DNA of 64,000 nucleotides, from NCBI GenBank assembly GCA_019828595.1, contig JAHQRK010000008.1:248001-312000 (forward strand), read 5' to 3'. The DNA comes from Aphanomyces cochlioides. Taxonomy: Eukaryota > Oomycota > Saprolegniomycetes > Saprolegniales > Verrucalvaceae. Every line of letters starts with the position of its first letter. Position 1 is the first letter of the stretch. Below the pieces are notes generated by a model that was given only the letters and a program-made list of their open reading frames with translations, did not search any database and had not been told where the DNA came from. Positions 10,873 through 21,752 of this stretch are shown in pieces. The translations under genes were made by a program, and so were the position numbers.

Positions 10873-13085
10873 TAAGGGCCCGTCTGGATACACATTAAGA
10901 GGGAATACTTGAGAGGCGGGGGGATAGCATATATAGAAAAAATGGAGCACCAAATTTTCGACTTTTTCATTTCGCCATATTGACCTCTGTAGTTTCTAGG
11001 GTTGATTGAGCATTAAAAAAGAGAGCTAATTCTGTCTTCTACGTCCGATAAGCCTTCGGGACGCTCGAGAAATGAAGTCTCAAAGTCGGCGATTTCGACC
11101 CATTTCGATCACATATATGCATATTTTCCTCTCCCACGACCTATTTAGCCAAAATGTCCTTAATTATGGTAGAATGATGGTAGTCAGTAAGGAAACATCC
11201 TTGAATAAAGACTGTGACGACAGTGAGAGTACGACAGAAGAAATGTGGGTCTGAAGCTTAGTACCCTAAAGTGTCGTTGGTCAAAGTACTACTTTAGATT
11301 ATACTGAATACTTGTATGTTTCAGATGTTTTGTTGACACCAGGGTTCATTTGAATTACTGGATAAAAACATGAGAAATGACAAAAAGGAGACTTTTTTCT
11401 CAACGCAAAATCTTGAAAACTACATCGGAATGAGTCCTAGCTGAAACTTGGATCGCTCGTAGCTCATTCATCTCGATAGCTATGACGATAATTCCTCGTT
11501 CTATGTGCTTAGATTTGTCTGTTCTATATGTCTTGATAGTTGCAGACCTCGTCTTGGCCCAGGAGAAAAGTTGATAGCTCGAAAATTTGCCAAAATTACC
11601 CCCTTGTCTGAAGAATTCTCTGTTAAAAATATTGTGATAATTCGCTATTGAGTACTCGTATTCTGCATTTTGGGAAAAGAATACAATTCATGGTTTATAT
11701 TATCACAATAATTTTATTTTTGGACTGTCTGGAATCCCAAGAAAATTAAATAAACTTAGAGAATTTGACCGAATTAGGTCAAAATATACGACTTTGAGTA
11801 GTATATTTTTTATTGCGATAATCGACCAATTTTGGAATATTTTTTTGCAATAAAATTTATTAAGGGCTGGTCTGGATGCCCATCAATTTTTTATTGCATA
11901 AAACTGAAATGACATTTTGCAAAAATTTTCCAAAGTTCCAAATTCACAATTTAAAATGGAATAGTTGGAGAATTTGTTATTTGTCTGGATGCCACAACTT
12001 TTGGCCAACAAGAAAGATCAACATTACCGGAACAGACGATTGTTGTCATACTAGAGACTTTTAGCAAGTCTGAAATCTAGTTTTCACAGACTTAAACTTC
12101 GATTCGAATTTCGAACTTGGACACCAAGTCCAAATACTAGTCTGAAAAGTGAGGAAGTTTACAAACTTTTGACCCTGAAGTCCAAAGTCGCTCCAGACTT
12201 CAGAATTTGTACGATGTAGGGTTCAAAGACATCCTCGGCCAATGAAATACTTCTTCACTTACTGTATTTTTCCACGAAGTCATAAGCTAATGCACGCAGT
12301 GTCGGCTGTGGGGTCTGCTCCATGATATGGATGTTTTACACTTGAAATTGTCGTCTCAATGAGAATGAACCCTCGAAACAACGCAACGTTCTCGCGAGGA
12401 ATCCTCGCGAACATTTATTCCTATGTCTTTCTACACATGGTTCTGCAGAACTGTCGGTCTCAATAGCATGACCTCCTTCTCGACAGTGGACGAGACCACA
12501 TGTGTCGGCCTGTTATCCGACAATGGCAGGATTGACTACAATAGAACATATGTATTGAAATATACTTTTCAACATTACCGGTACAGACGATTGTTGTCAT
12601 ACTGCTGTGTCAGTCACTTACTACCGGAAATTTTGAAATGAGCCAGAGATGAGCAAGGCTCGATCACTGTCGCTTCTTAGAGTGTTAGAACATGCAACAG
12701 TGATAAAATAAAGTGTCTGTGTGTATTTTGTAGAGATGACAAGCTGAATCTCAAGCTTGACTCGATCATGACGAAAATATATCATAAATAAAATAGACCA
12801 ATTTGGTCCATTTTTTATGGCATAATTTGGCCAAAACTCCAGAAAATTGTGACAAAAAATTCTTTGAGAAGGTAGCATCCAGACAGTCAAAATTGAAAAT
12901 TATGGCATATTTCGAATTATGGCACTTTTTGGCATGTTTATGCCATTTTTGGTGGCATCCAGACCCGCCCTAAATATGTGCATCCAGACAGGGAATTATA
13001 CAATACTAGTATTTAAAATTATGCTATAATGCTCAAATTATTGCGATTTATCATGATAATTGGTGGTGTCCAGACGGGACCTAAG
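10873..13085. repeat. Nested inverted-repeat pair A inside the hAT-type element
   Basis: TAAGGGCCCGTCTGGATAC (from 10874) pairs with the complement of TTAGGTCCCGTCTGGACAC (ending about 13084). About 16 of 19 bases match. It encloses pair B and further single copies of the GTCTGGATGC motif. Confidence 0.6.
11861..12973. repeat. Nested inverted-repeat pair B (MITE-like, 1.1 kb)
   Basis: TAAGGGCTGGTCTGGATGCC at 11861-11880 pairs with the complement of TTAGGGCGGGTCTGGATGCC at 12954-12973, 18 of 20 bases identical. A third, inner pair (TTTGTCTGGATGCCAC near 11980 and GACTGTCTGGATGCTACC, complement near 12872-12890) lies inside. The structure is a MITE within a MITE. No coding sequence is seen. 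Confidence 0.65.
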
Positions 13086-13134
13086 ATAATAGATATATTT
13101 TTTATCGATATTTTTTCCCAAGCCTGCAATCAAA

Positions 13135-14258
13135 TCACAAGAAAAGGAAATTTTCCTTTTCGATTACAAATCTCCACTCTTCTCTCTGCTCGGAGTTAAT
13201 GGCTTCTGTAAAAGTTCTCGGAATTGGAACGCTTGAAGCCATGACTGCAGTGTTATAGCAGGCAGCTCGATGTTGTTCCACCTCAGCACCAACAAGCTCC
13301 TCGGCACACATTTTTAATTTGGACACCTTCAGTAAGTTGTGATGAGTTGCCTTAAATATCAACTTGGACCCGAGGGAGTGAGTTCGTTCAAGGTCAACCA
13401 AGCAGCTTTCGCCGTCTCCGTCGATGTCATTTACGTTGAATTAACGTACAAAACTCTCCTATGCGTCTAATTCCTCTTGGTTCAATTGTGTCTTAGTTGT
13501 TTCCCCATTGAACAACAAATCAGCATCACTTGAGGCTTGTCGGCCATAGTAGTCAAATGTCAAATCATATATTTCCCCGAGTTTTCGGAGTTCATTTCGT
13601 TTTAGTTCTTGCGAAGCAACAGAGTCCAACAAATCGAACGAGACATGGATAGAAACCAACAATTTGCGAATAGAGCAGTCGAGAATCTTGTATGCATGTC
13701 TCTCGTCAGCGTAGCCCAGAAAAATTCCTCGAATTGCCTTGTAGTCAAGTTTGCGGCGCTTTGCTTTAACCCTTCCTGTCCCAGTGACAACATCCACCTT
13801 GTTTTGAACATGCACATAGCACAAGCTACCAAACACCCGCATCATGCCGAGGTTTGGAGAGTGACCATTCCAAGTTTCATAAGCTGTGATACCCCGTGGT
13901 CCAATCGAACTGATGCAATACACAGCGCACTGAACCGTGTGATCCCACAATTGTTTAGGAAGGTTTGAGTCAATCAACATTGCTCTTGCTCGAGCAAACA
14001 CGTCGCGAAAGCGAACTTCGACCTTTCCATTTTGCTGACTTGTATAAGTGGCTGGGGGGGGAATGCAGAATGCCTTCCTTTGCGCAATAGGTTATTGACA
14101 AATTCACCTCCATTGTCGGAGTGCAGACCACCCAGTGGTAAATTGTGTTTCGTCTTGATCATTGCCTTGTGCTGAATAAGTAAGTCATTAAATTCGTTCT
14201 TCTTGGTAAGGAGGTAGCAGGAGATATAGCCTGAGTGTCTGTCTACGAATAAGCACAC
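13135..14258 (-). pseudogene. Copia-1 integrase and start of reverse transcriptase
   Basis: The minus strand reads FVDRHSGYISCYLLTKKNEF (integrase core, first Asp) and GGLHSDNGGEFVNN (second Asp). A frameshift follows, then FARARAMLIDSNLPKQLWDH, the conserved block after the catalytic Glu, then GYADERHAYKI. After a stop near 13459 it resumes with IPRTFTEAINSEQREEWRFV, the entry into copia reverse transcriptase. The frame ends where the hAT-type element is inserted. Integrase joins the cDNA to target DNA. Confidence 0.85.
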
Positions 14259-14612
14259 ATATCTCGCTCCATCAAGGGCAGGTGTCTCTATGGGACCAGT
14301 AAGATTCGGCGTTGCATTTCATCGCAAATGATGTTGCTGAAGGCAGTTTCACCTATGGATCTTGTTAACACCATCGTCTACAATTTACTTCTATCTGCAT
14401 CAAACATATCTGGAATTCATCGAGTAATTGAAGCGCAGCACAAAAGTTGCCATTCCTCGTTTTGTAGTCGTACAACATTTGTGAAGGCATGTTGGTATAT
14501 TCTTCGCGTGTAAGTTTGCTCCACATATGAGTTGCTCCCGCGTCTACATTCTACTCATAAGTGGGGTCCAATGCGCTTGATTTTGTATTCACGTGGTTAG
14601 CGACGGCAGCAG

Positions 14613-15544
14613 CTAGCCAGGTGAGGTCCGAATCTGAGTCAAAATCTTTGTCAGACCGCTCTTTGTTAGATTTTCTGCCACTTCAGCGGTGCTATGATTG
14701 GCTTCGGTAGACCTCGTTTCACCACGCTTAGCATCGTGCTTGGCTTTCATCCGGCAAACCTCCAGCTTATAACCAGGTTTGCTACAGTGATCTAGCTTCA
14801 CTCAGTTTCTTCTTGAAGTTTGCCTTGATGTTTGCGAAATTGGCTTCAAGATTCTCAAAGCGCGTTTTCTAGCTCTCTTCGTCGTTAATTCCACGTTTCA
14901 CTGCCAATGAGGCATTGGCGCTTGGATGACGCTTCTCTTCTTTGCATCGAGAGTCTTGGGTTGCCTTGAGACGTTCTTGGTGAGCCAGAATGTTGCCTTC
15001 CATCTCGGCAAACGATGGATTGACAGAGCCAGACCAAAATATCGTGATGAAATTGGTCCAGCTGGGTGGCATCGAACCAAGGAGCAGGGATGTCTTCTGC
15101 TTCTCGGATACGGGGTTTGCCAATTCGACCAACTTCTCCTAGATCTCCTTGAATCGTCTGAGATGGTCTTCAAGGGATCCAAAGTCGATGTGCTTCAAGT
15201 TTGAAAGCTTGAAAAAGCTGTCCACTGGTTCCCCACTTGATATTCTTGTGCGTATAGACGAGTTGTTTCCAAATCTAATGAGACAGCTTTTCATCATTGC
15301 TTCCAATTGTTAATTCAAAATTGACAGCGTTGAGCAGCTGATGAACGGCAATGCGATCCAAGCTGTTCCCAACACGAGCATTGTCTGGGTCGTGCGGCTT
15401 TAGCTCGGATCCATTAACGATGCCCCACAGTTTTACCGTTTTCAAATGGTTACGAATCATCTTGTGCCAGTGATGGAAATTGGTCGTTGTCAAATTGTTT
15501 TCTCGATTCCACGAAACGATCTGCGTTTCCTTCACTCTGTCCAT
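14613..15544 (-). pseudogene. Copia-1 gag
   Basis: The gag frame starts at ATG 15544: LTTTNFHHWHKMIRNHLKTV and KLWGIVNG are typical of copia gag (UBN2/DUF4219-like). The C-terminal half, MEGNILAHQERLK, continues in another frame. A degenerate zinc knuckle (DHCSKPGYKLEVCRMK, with the first Cys and the His lost) follows at 14.8 kb. At least two frameshifts separate the parts. The product would form the virus-like particle. Confidence 0.75.
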
Positions 15545-15909
15545 TTCATAGAGCTGGAACTAGAGATTCGTCGTGTAGAAAGCTCTGCTCATGACTACGA
15601 CGTTGAGATAACCTTCTGTCTCTTCTGTCTCTGTTGCCACCCCTCGAATTGCGCGACGAACGAGAACGACGTCGGCTCTTTGAAGAGTCACGACGGCGAC
15701 GGATGCTCTCACGGAAGTCTTCACGTAAGGCTGATTCCTTCGGCCGTCTGCCACTTCCGCCGGCTGGTATGTCTCCACCGAATTCATCTTAGCTGAGGTG
15801 AATTGGAGACACATTTGAGAACTCTAGGGCATTCACAGAATTGGCTCCAACACTGGCGCTGGTAACAACAGAGTTTTTCTCGAGCGGTGGCACCAACTCG
15901 AACGGTAAG

Positions 15910-16634
15910 TGCGTTTGCTCATTTTGGATTTTGACCCACCAGAAGATTGGATCTTTGATTCCGTGGGATCTCTAGCAGCTACACATGGATTCTCATCGGA
16001 TGGCTGATTCATTCGACTCTATCCAGCATATTCGATGACTTATTCGCTTTCCCCTGTGTCACTTACGCTTCGTCAAGTCGATGTTCACCTCTATGCAGTC
16101 GACGTCCATGGTTGTTAATCTGCCAAACACTCAAGCGTTCAAGCTGCAGGCGTTGGACACGTTGAGCTGAAAACCCAAAGCTCACAATGTGAGCTATCGA
16201 ATGTGTGATGTACTGTACGTTCCCGAATGCAGCAGAAACCTTTTTTAATCCCACGAGCGAGTCAACGTGGAACCGATTTCGATTTTTCATCTCAACCTGG
16301 CCGAGTTACCTTCACCAAAGGGATGGCGAGCGTGACGTCAAGGGTCAACAAGAGGAGCTCGCTCTATCTATTGCACCATGTCGAAGATGGACCACCGAGA
16401 ACCGGCGAAGCATATACCTTGACAACAACATTGTCGTTTGACCTGTGGCACCGTCGACTTGGCCACCCTGCTACCACCACTTTGCAGAAGCTGCTTTCCA
16501 AGAAAGCATTGAAAGGCCTTGTCTTTCCGGATGTTGACATCGCCAAGTGGTCATGTGACTCATGCCAACTTGGACATCAAAATAAGCGTGTGACGTTTCC
16601 CATGTCCAAGTCAGCAGTCTTCTTCTGTAATGAC
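15910..16634 (+). pseudogene. Copia-2 protease region and gag-pre-integrase
   Basis: Plus-strand frames give SYRMCDVLYVPECSRNLF and then, from 16227, VTFTKGMASVTSRVNKRSSL and FDLWHRRLGHPATTTLQKLL with CDSCQLGHQNKR. The His and Cys pairs are the zinc-binding gag-pre-integrase domain. The frame runs to FFCND, where TA and the inverted repeat of the 16637-21068 element begin. On the other side it continues with VHSDLCGPI. Several stops occur upstream of 16227. Confidence 0.8.
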
Positions 16635-16794
16635 TAACGTAAACGTCCAAAATCGAACACATATTTTTTTCCATTCCTTTCAATGACCGTTGTTGCGGCT
16701 CTGTGAAATAAAATTAGAAAGTTAACGATTGATCTGGATTGTGCGTGACACGGTGAATCAGCAGTACACTTTATATCCAGCATTTCATTTATTA

Positions 16795-18518
16795 CAAAAT
16801 CTGGGAAATATAAGACCAGCAACTAACTCTACCCTACAATAGAACCTTCATAATTGATATTATAAATTATAACAGGAAATATAATTGGCAGGATGCCAGC
16901 CATCATTTCATGGCCATAAAGTGACAAACGTGATGTCAGACAAGCACCAAGGCCTGAGTAAGCTACGACGCTCCTACACGGCGTCATACAAACTCAAGAT
17001 TCTTCGTGCCGTTGAAGAAGAAGGCATGCAGGCTGTTGTTGCGAGAACTGGAATCTCAAACGAAACTATACGAAAATGGGACGCGACAGCGTTGAAATCC
17101 ATTCAAGCCCAAGCGAAAAGGTCCCCAGGTGCGGGGAGACCGTGTATTCTTCCACAGCCTCAATTAAGCATAATAAATATATCATACTTTACTCTTCTTA
17201 ATAACAATAGAATCTTCTCCATTTTATGGAGTTCTTACGACAAAAACGACGTCCTCTGAGCACCTTTCACATGGTGCAGTATCTGAAGACACACCACTCA
17301 GAGTGGTTGCACAACTATATCACGTCATGTGAGTGTGTTGGAGATCCCTACAAAAATGTAGGGTCTCTGTGTCGTGATTTCGCTCTGCGAAACAACTTCT
17401 CGTGGCGACGTGCAACGCCGTCATCATGCCCGTTGTCATGAGAAGAACTGTAAAGGGTGAAGGACAAATTTTGTTCCGATTTTTGGAACCAATATAGGTA
17501 TATTTCGAGTGAGAACATTGTGAATGTAGATGAAACCAGTATCTACTACGATACCCCTCCTCGATACCTGTGGACTCAAATTGGTCATGGCTCCTCACTG
17601 GAGTCGAGTGAAAAGTCGTCATCAAGACTGACAGCGGTGCTTTCTGCCCGCAGTAACGGTAAAATTTAGTGTGATTAGATAGAATATTTCTAACACTATT
17701 TACAGGTGAAAAACTTCCTATACTGTTTATTATCAAGGGCGAAAAGGGAGGATACATTGAACAAGAGGAACTGCAAGAATATTCCAAGGAGCATGCTTAC
17801 TTCGTCCAAAAGAATGCTTGGATGGACAGTGATGGATGGAAATACTACTTAAAAGATTTGATGAGGTAATAATGACACATTTACACTATTTAACACTATT
17901 TAGATCTGAATTGCGGGGTCCAATACTATTTGTTGTTGACAATTTCGCTATTGTGGAGGAAGAGTTGAGCTCTTACCTCTGCCCGCTTCCAAAAAATTGC
18001 ACATCTGTGTTGCAACCCTTGGATGTAGGTGTCATGGGCCCATTCAAAAGTATTTTGCGGAGAATGTGGCTTGCTGAGACAACCACTCAACGTACGGCCA
18101 AAGAAAAGAGGATGGCAACAATAAAAAGAGCGATTGCAGCAATTAGGTCTAGTTTTAGGAAAGCGTTGCCTAAGGCTAACTAATTCAATACAGTGTTGGT
18201 TCATCGTGTTGGGATTGTTCGACAACACATCCTCGAAATGGATACAGTAAATATTAAATTATAGAGGTTTTCACTTTATCTATTACTACTATGACTTTTC
18301 ATTGAATGATGGCATTTTGCATATCGTAGGTATTCTAGTTACTTTCACAGTGCATAAACTTTAATGATAGCTTTAAATACAAAGTTCTTGTTCTTGAGAC
18401 GACACCAATATACAATTTAATAGGATAAAATATTTCACAGGTCCATGACTTCAACTTGAGTTTGAAACTGACCAATCACCCAAGAGTCGCCGCTGGTCTT
18501 ATATTTCCCAGATCGCTG
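16795..18518 (+). mobile_element. Pogo-2: pogo/Tigger-like element inside the larger pogo element
   Basis: The ends are CAAAATCTGGGAAATATAAG at 16795 and the complement of CAGCGATCTGGGAAATATAA ending at 18518; 24 of 27 bases match. TA flanks both (16793-16794 and 18519-18520). The 1724-bp element holds one plus-strand transposase pseudogene of the same type as pogo-1 and pogo-3. Confidence 0.85.
16933..18183 (+). pseudogene. Pogo-2 transposase (DDE_1 type), at least two introns
   Basis: From ATG 16933 the product starts with a helix-turn-helix region (LRRSYTASYKLKILRAVEEE, ARTGISNETIRKW). A poorly defined intron at about 17.12-17.22 kb leads to NLLHFMEFLRQKRRPLSTF. Two nonsense codons (TGA 17439-17441, TAA 17451-17453) precede VKDKFCSDFW and the first Asp in NIVNVDETSIYYDTPP. 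A 47-nt intron (17659-17705) joins to EKLPILFIIKGEKGG, and a 38-nt intron (17866-17903) to SELRGPILFVVDNFA (second Asp). QPLDVGVMGPFKS carries the third. The 17659 intron lies at the same place as in pogo-1 and pogo-3. The copy is inactive. Confidence 0.8.
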
Positions 18519-18707
18519 TAAGTCATTGCTATCTCTGTTTAAAGTTTACAAATGCTTACTTTTTGGGGGATTAAAATCAAGCACAGTTTTATCTTGGATA
18601 AAGTATAACATTTGGTTGCATTATGATGTAAGATCTAAAGGGTTAGGGATATAATTTTTGAAAGGTTTCTTCAAATTCTACAGGTAATTACATTTCACCG
18701 TATTACG

Positions 18708-19256
18708 GAGTTTTCGCAAACTCGATTATATTATAGATTTGATTATAGAATATCGATTTTCGAGAGTGCCTCTGATAATTCATAAATCTATAGTCAAATT
18801 TTGATGGAAAATAATTATAGATCGCCTCTATATTTATGAAAAATTTCCTCTGTCGATTTATATACTGTGTCATATAATATCGATGAAGTCGCAAATAATG
18901 AATAGAATTTGAGAGAATAATATGCATGCAAGCCACCAACCGCTTTGTTCCTGCTTTCATAAGTCCAAACAAGGCCACGCAAATCACGTCATTCAAGGGT
19001 TCAAATTGAGATCGTTCTTGAGGTATCATTAACCATATATTTCGAGCAGATATAGCATTGTCGAGCGCAAGCATGATGTTCAGTTGTTCAAGCAATCACG
19101 ACGACACCCAGAACCTCTGTCACTCATTACACCAGCTTATAGTCAAAATCAATAATTTCAATTAACTGCGAAAAGAATTTCTGAGTGTTGATTATACTAT
19201 AGACTTGACTATGGGCTATAATATAATCACATCTATAATCGAAGTTGCGAAAACTC
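18708..19256. mobile_element. MITE-like fold-back element
   Basis: GAGTTTTCGCAA at 18708 pairs with its complement TTGCGAAAACTC ending at 19256. The homology continues imperfectly for about 40 bp through ATTATATTATAG-rich sequence. The 549-bp interior is A/T-rich with no gene. TATT near both outer ends may be part of a target duplication, but this is unclear. Confidence 0.6.
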
Positions 19257-19332
19257 TATTGTTTCATTTTTCGATTTCAGCCGAACTGTGAAAGCGAAAG
19301 CTTGCATCCAAGCCATGGTAAACAACCCATCT

Positions 19333-20894
19333 CTACAAAGCGATTATCTCATGCACTGCGTCTAGGTGGTTCGACGCGAACAACTCCTTCGTTCCTTGTG
19401 TTGCGTGTCTGGTGTCGCTCCTCGCTTGTTTTGGTCTTGTTTGTCTTGCGCTCTTGGTCTTTCGTTTCTTCAAGGCTGCCGATCGGTCGAGTGCGTCTTG
19501 TCGCTCCTTGGTGGTGGTGTCGGTGGCCTGCAATGTCTCAAGAGACAACATTCGCGCCCCCGGCACGACTCGCTTCGTGCCGCGTTGCCGCTTTGGGACC
19601 GACGGGAGGACAAGAACCTCTGAACGAATGGCTTCTCTGTGTTGAAGCCACCCAGCCCGTTCAATGTGTCCAGGTAAACCATTTTCCTTGTAACGGCTCA
19701 ATCTTTCTAACATTTTATCCTTTGAAGGCGGCCAAATTCCACATGCACCGAAGCCAGCAACGACATTTGCAGCCAATATCTTTGCGGTCCATGCTGACGA
19801 CGCAATTTCAATGGCCTTGGGCTTCGATGTACTGAACAAAACTCCTGTGTCTAGAACAAGTAAGCATTCTAATCAACGTAATTTGTTTAAACTTACCGTC
19901 ATTGATCATCTCTTCAAAGATATTTTTTTCAATCTCACGCTTGAACGACTTGAATACTGCGACGTCAAGTGACTGAAGCAAATGAGTTGCATTAGAAGGG
20001 AGGCAAAGCAAGCGAATCTCCAATTCTTCAGCCAAACCAAGTACGTCACGAGTCCAATGTGACGAAAGGCCATCACAAATCAATAAGATTGGACGCTGGA
20101 TACATTCAGGAATGGCACTGGCAAATTGTTTCATCCAGGAGATGAATAAATCTTCATTCATCCATCCTTTTGGACCTGTAGTTACTGTTGCGCCAGGGAC
20201 ATTGCAAGACAAAGTGAGTGAACGTTCAATAGATTCACCAGGCAAGATGAACGTAGGTGGAAATATAATGCCGTCGGCTCGGACACAAGCCGTGACAGAC
20301 AAATGGATAGTTGACATCCAAGGTTTGCAGCCAAACATTTCGTGATCCCTTTACGGCCACAACTTTTCCTCCATTCTTACGCGAACGAAACGCCGTTTCA
20401 TCCATGTTCCAGATTCTATCTGGAGTAAAATCATAAGTTTTAATTTCATTGTCGAGAAGATCAAACATAGCGTTGATACCTTCGATGTCAAAAGAATTTC
20501 GAGCTCGGGAAATGGGCTGAGCAATTCGGTCCGTCAATATTGGATGCCTTTGGCGAAACCTTTTGTACCATCCCCCACCAAGTTTAAAGGTAGGGTGGAT
20601 TTTTCGACCCATTTTGCACGCTCGGACGATTATATCACGTTGTTTCAATGGCAAGCCTTGAGTTTGCATGCCAATAATCCATTCGACCAGCTCTTGATCT
20701 GACTCAATTGGTAGAGCCGGTGGTCGTCCTTGGTCGCGGATTTCGAGGCCAGATTTGTTCGCCCTCACATGGGCAGTCAAAGTAGAGTATGCGGCACCCG
20801 TTGTAGCTGCCGCTTCCACACATGTCATTCCTCGCAAGACATGCGCCACTCCAAGCGTGGTCATCTTCGCGGTGCTGCTACCTGATGAGCTCAT
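19333..20894 (-). pseudogene. Pogo-type transposase (HTH plus DDE_1), frameshifted
   Basis: From ATG 20894 the protein has an N-terminal helix-turn-helix (CVEAAATTGAAYSTLTAHVR), a CENP-B-like DNA-binding part (WYKRFRQRHPILTDR) and the first Asp in RIWNMDETAF. A one-base shift near 20335 moves the frame to CKPWMSTIHLSVTACVRADG. The second Asp is in ILLICDGLSSHW and the third in LQSLDVAVFKSFKR. A 46-nt intron (19851-19896) joins EMIND in phase to DTGVLFSTSKPKAIEIASSA. The C-terminus is basic (LKKRKTKSARQTRPKQ), a likely nuclear signal. This gene would mobilise the 16637-21068 element. Confidence 0.8.
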
Positions 20895-21070
20895 GTCCGC
20901 TTGTACAATGAAGGATGACCAGGCAACTTGACATTGGCGGGAAACAGTTATTTTTCCGGCAATCCGGATACTTTTTCAGATAGTTTTATGGAGGTTTTGC
21001 CGCCAAATTTTCTCGTTATATTATTGGTGCTCGATTTTGGTCCTGTGCTCGATTTTGGACTTTTACGTTA

Positions 21071-21752
21071 GGTGCATAGCGATCTCTGTGGGCCCATTGA
21101 GGTTTCAAGCCTATCAGGAGGCAAGAATATTTTGATCTTTGTTGACTGATTCTCGCGATACATTCGTGCTCACATCCTGAATGAGAAGCATGAAACTGGA
21201 AAATCAATTGTTGAGCACAAGGCTGGTCGTGGAAACTAAGCACAACTGGCCGGAATTCCGTGTTAATCGCTAGACATGCTCTGTGCGACATCTTGGAGCG
21301 GGCAAGAACAATGCTCATTGAGGCTAATCTACCGAAGCAATTCTGGGAACATGCTGTCCAATGACCTGTCTACTGCATGAACCGTGGTGTTCACTTCGAT
21401 TCCAACACGGCAACTTTCCAATTGTGGAATGGCTATGAACCAGACATTAGCTGGATGCGAGTCTTTGATTCCGTTTGCTACGTCCACGTTCCCATTCGGC
21501 AACCCGCTGCTGATAAGAGTGGCAACAGCCGGAAGAAACGTCAGAAGCTCGACATCCAATCCGTTCGAAGAATCTTTGTTGGTTATGCAGATAACAAGCA
21601 TGCTTACAAAGTTCTCATCTACACCACTGGGAAAGTGCTGACGTCAATCCGTGTTACGTTTGACGAGACCGATTCGCCTGCTGCCAAGGAGTTAGAGCCG
21701 CCGATTTACAGTTAAAGCAGTTGGCACGCATACACTCCCTTGACTTCAACGA
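21071..21752 (+). pseudogene. Copia-2 integrase
   Basis: VHSDLCGPIEVSSLSGGKNI and FSRYIRAHILNEKHE are the start of the integrase core. A changed frame then reads ERARTMLIEANLPKQFWEHA-like sequence, followed by the open stretch from 21377 (VFDSVCYVHVPIR, RRIFVGYADNKHAYKVLIY). The last block aligns with the one in copia-1 at 13.6 kb. The pogo-3 insertion at 21753 ends it. Stops and shifts make it non-functional. Confidence 0.75.

Larger units (their letters stand above)
10264..13126. mobile_element. Non-autonomous hAT-type element inserted in copia-1
   Basis: The ends are CAGGCTTGGGAA at 10264 and its complement TTCCCAAGCCTG ending at 13126. CAATCAAA flanks both (10256-10263 and 13127-13134), an 8-bp duplication. 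A CAG start with 8-bp duplication is the signature of the hAT superfamily. The 2863-bp interior is A/T-rich and has no recognisable transposase; the small open frames show no motifs. It contains several nested inverted repeats ending in GTCTGGATGC. The two sides are consecutive pieces of copia-1 reverse transcriptase. Confidence 0.8.
1215..15544 (-). mobile_element. Copia-1: Ty1/copia retrotransposon, interrupted by three insertions
   Basis: Read on the minus strand the order is gag (15.5-14.6 kb), integrase (14.3-13.5 kb), reverse transcriptase (13.4-13.1 and 10.2-9.5 kb), RNase H (9.4-9.1 and 4.1-3.8 kb), purine tract and 3' LTR (3618-1215). This is the Ty1/copia order. Three foreign elements split it: a pogo-like element at 1367-3580, a two-gene TIR transposon at 4149-9100, and a hAT-type element at 10264-13126. 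All pieces carry stops or frameshifts, so the element is dead. No 5' LTR is seen. Just upstream of gag the sequence switches to a second copia in the opposite orientation. Confidence 0.85.
16637..21068 (-). mobile_element. Pogo-type element, 4.4 kb, containing two smaller elements
   Basis: The left end ACGTAAACGTCCAAAATCGA (from 16637) and the complement of ACGTAAAAGTCCAAAATCGA (ending at 21068) form 24-bp inverted repeats with two mismatches. TA flanks both sides (16635-16636 and 21069-21070). Removing the element restores the copia-2 frame. It carries one pogo transposase gene on the minus strand (19333-20894). A second pogo-like element (16795-18518) and a MITE (18708-19256) have inserted downstream of that gene. 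The right inverted repeat contains a tandem duplication of TGCTCGATTTTGG. Confidence 0.8.

Noticed and set aside
18703..19095. 130-codon minus-strand frame
   Set aside because: Lies in an A/T-rich fold-back MITE and has no motif.
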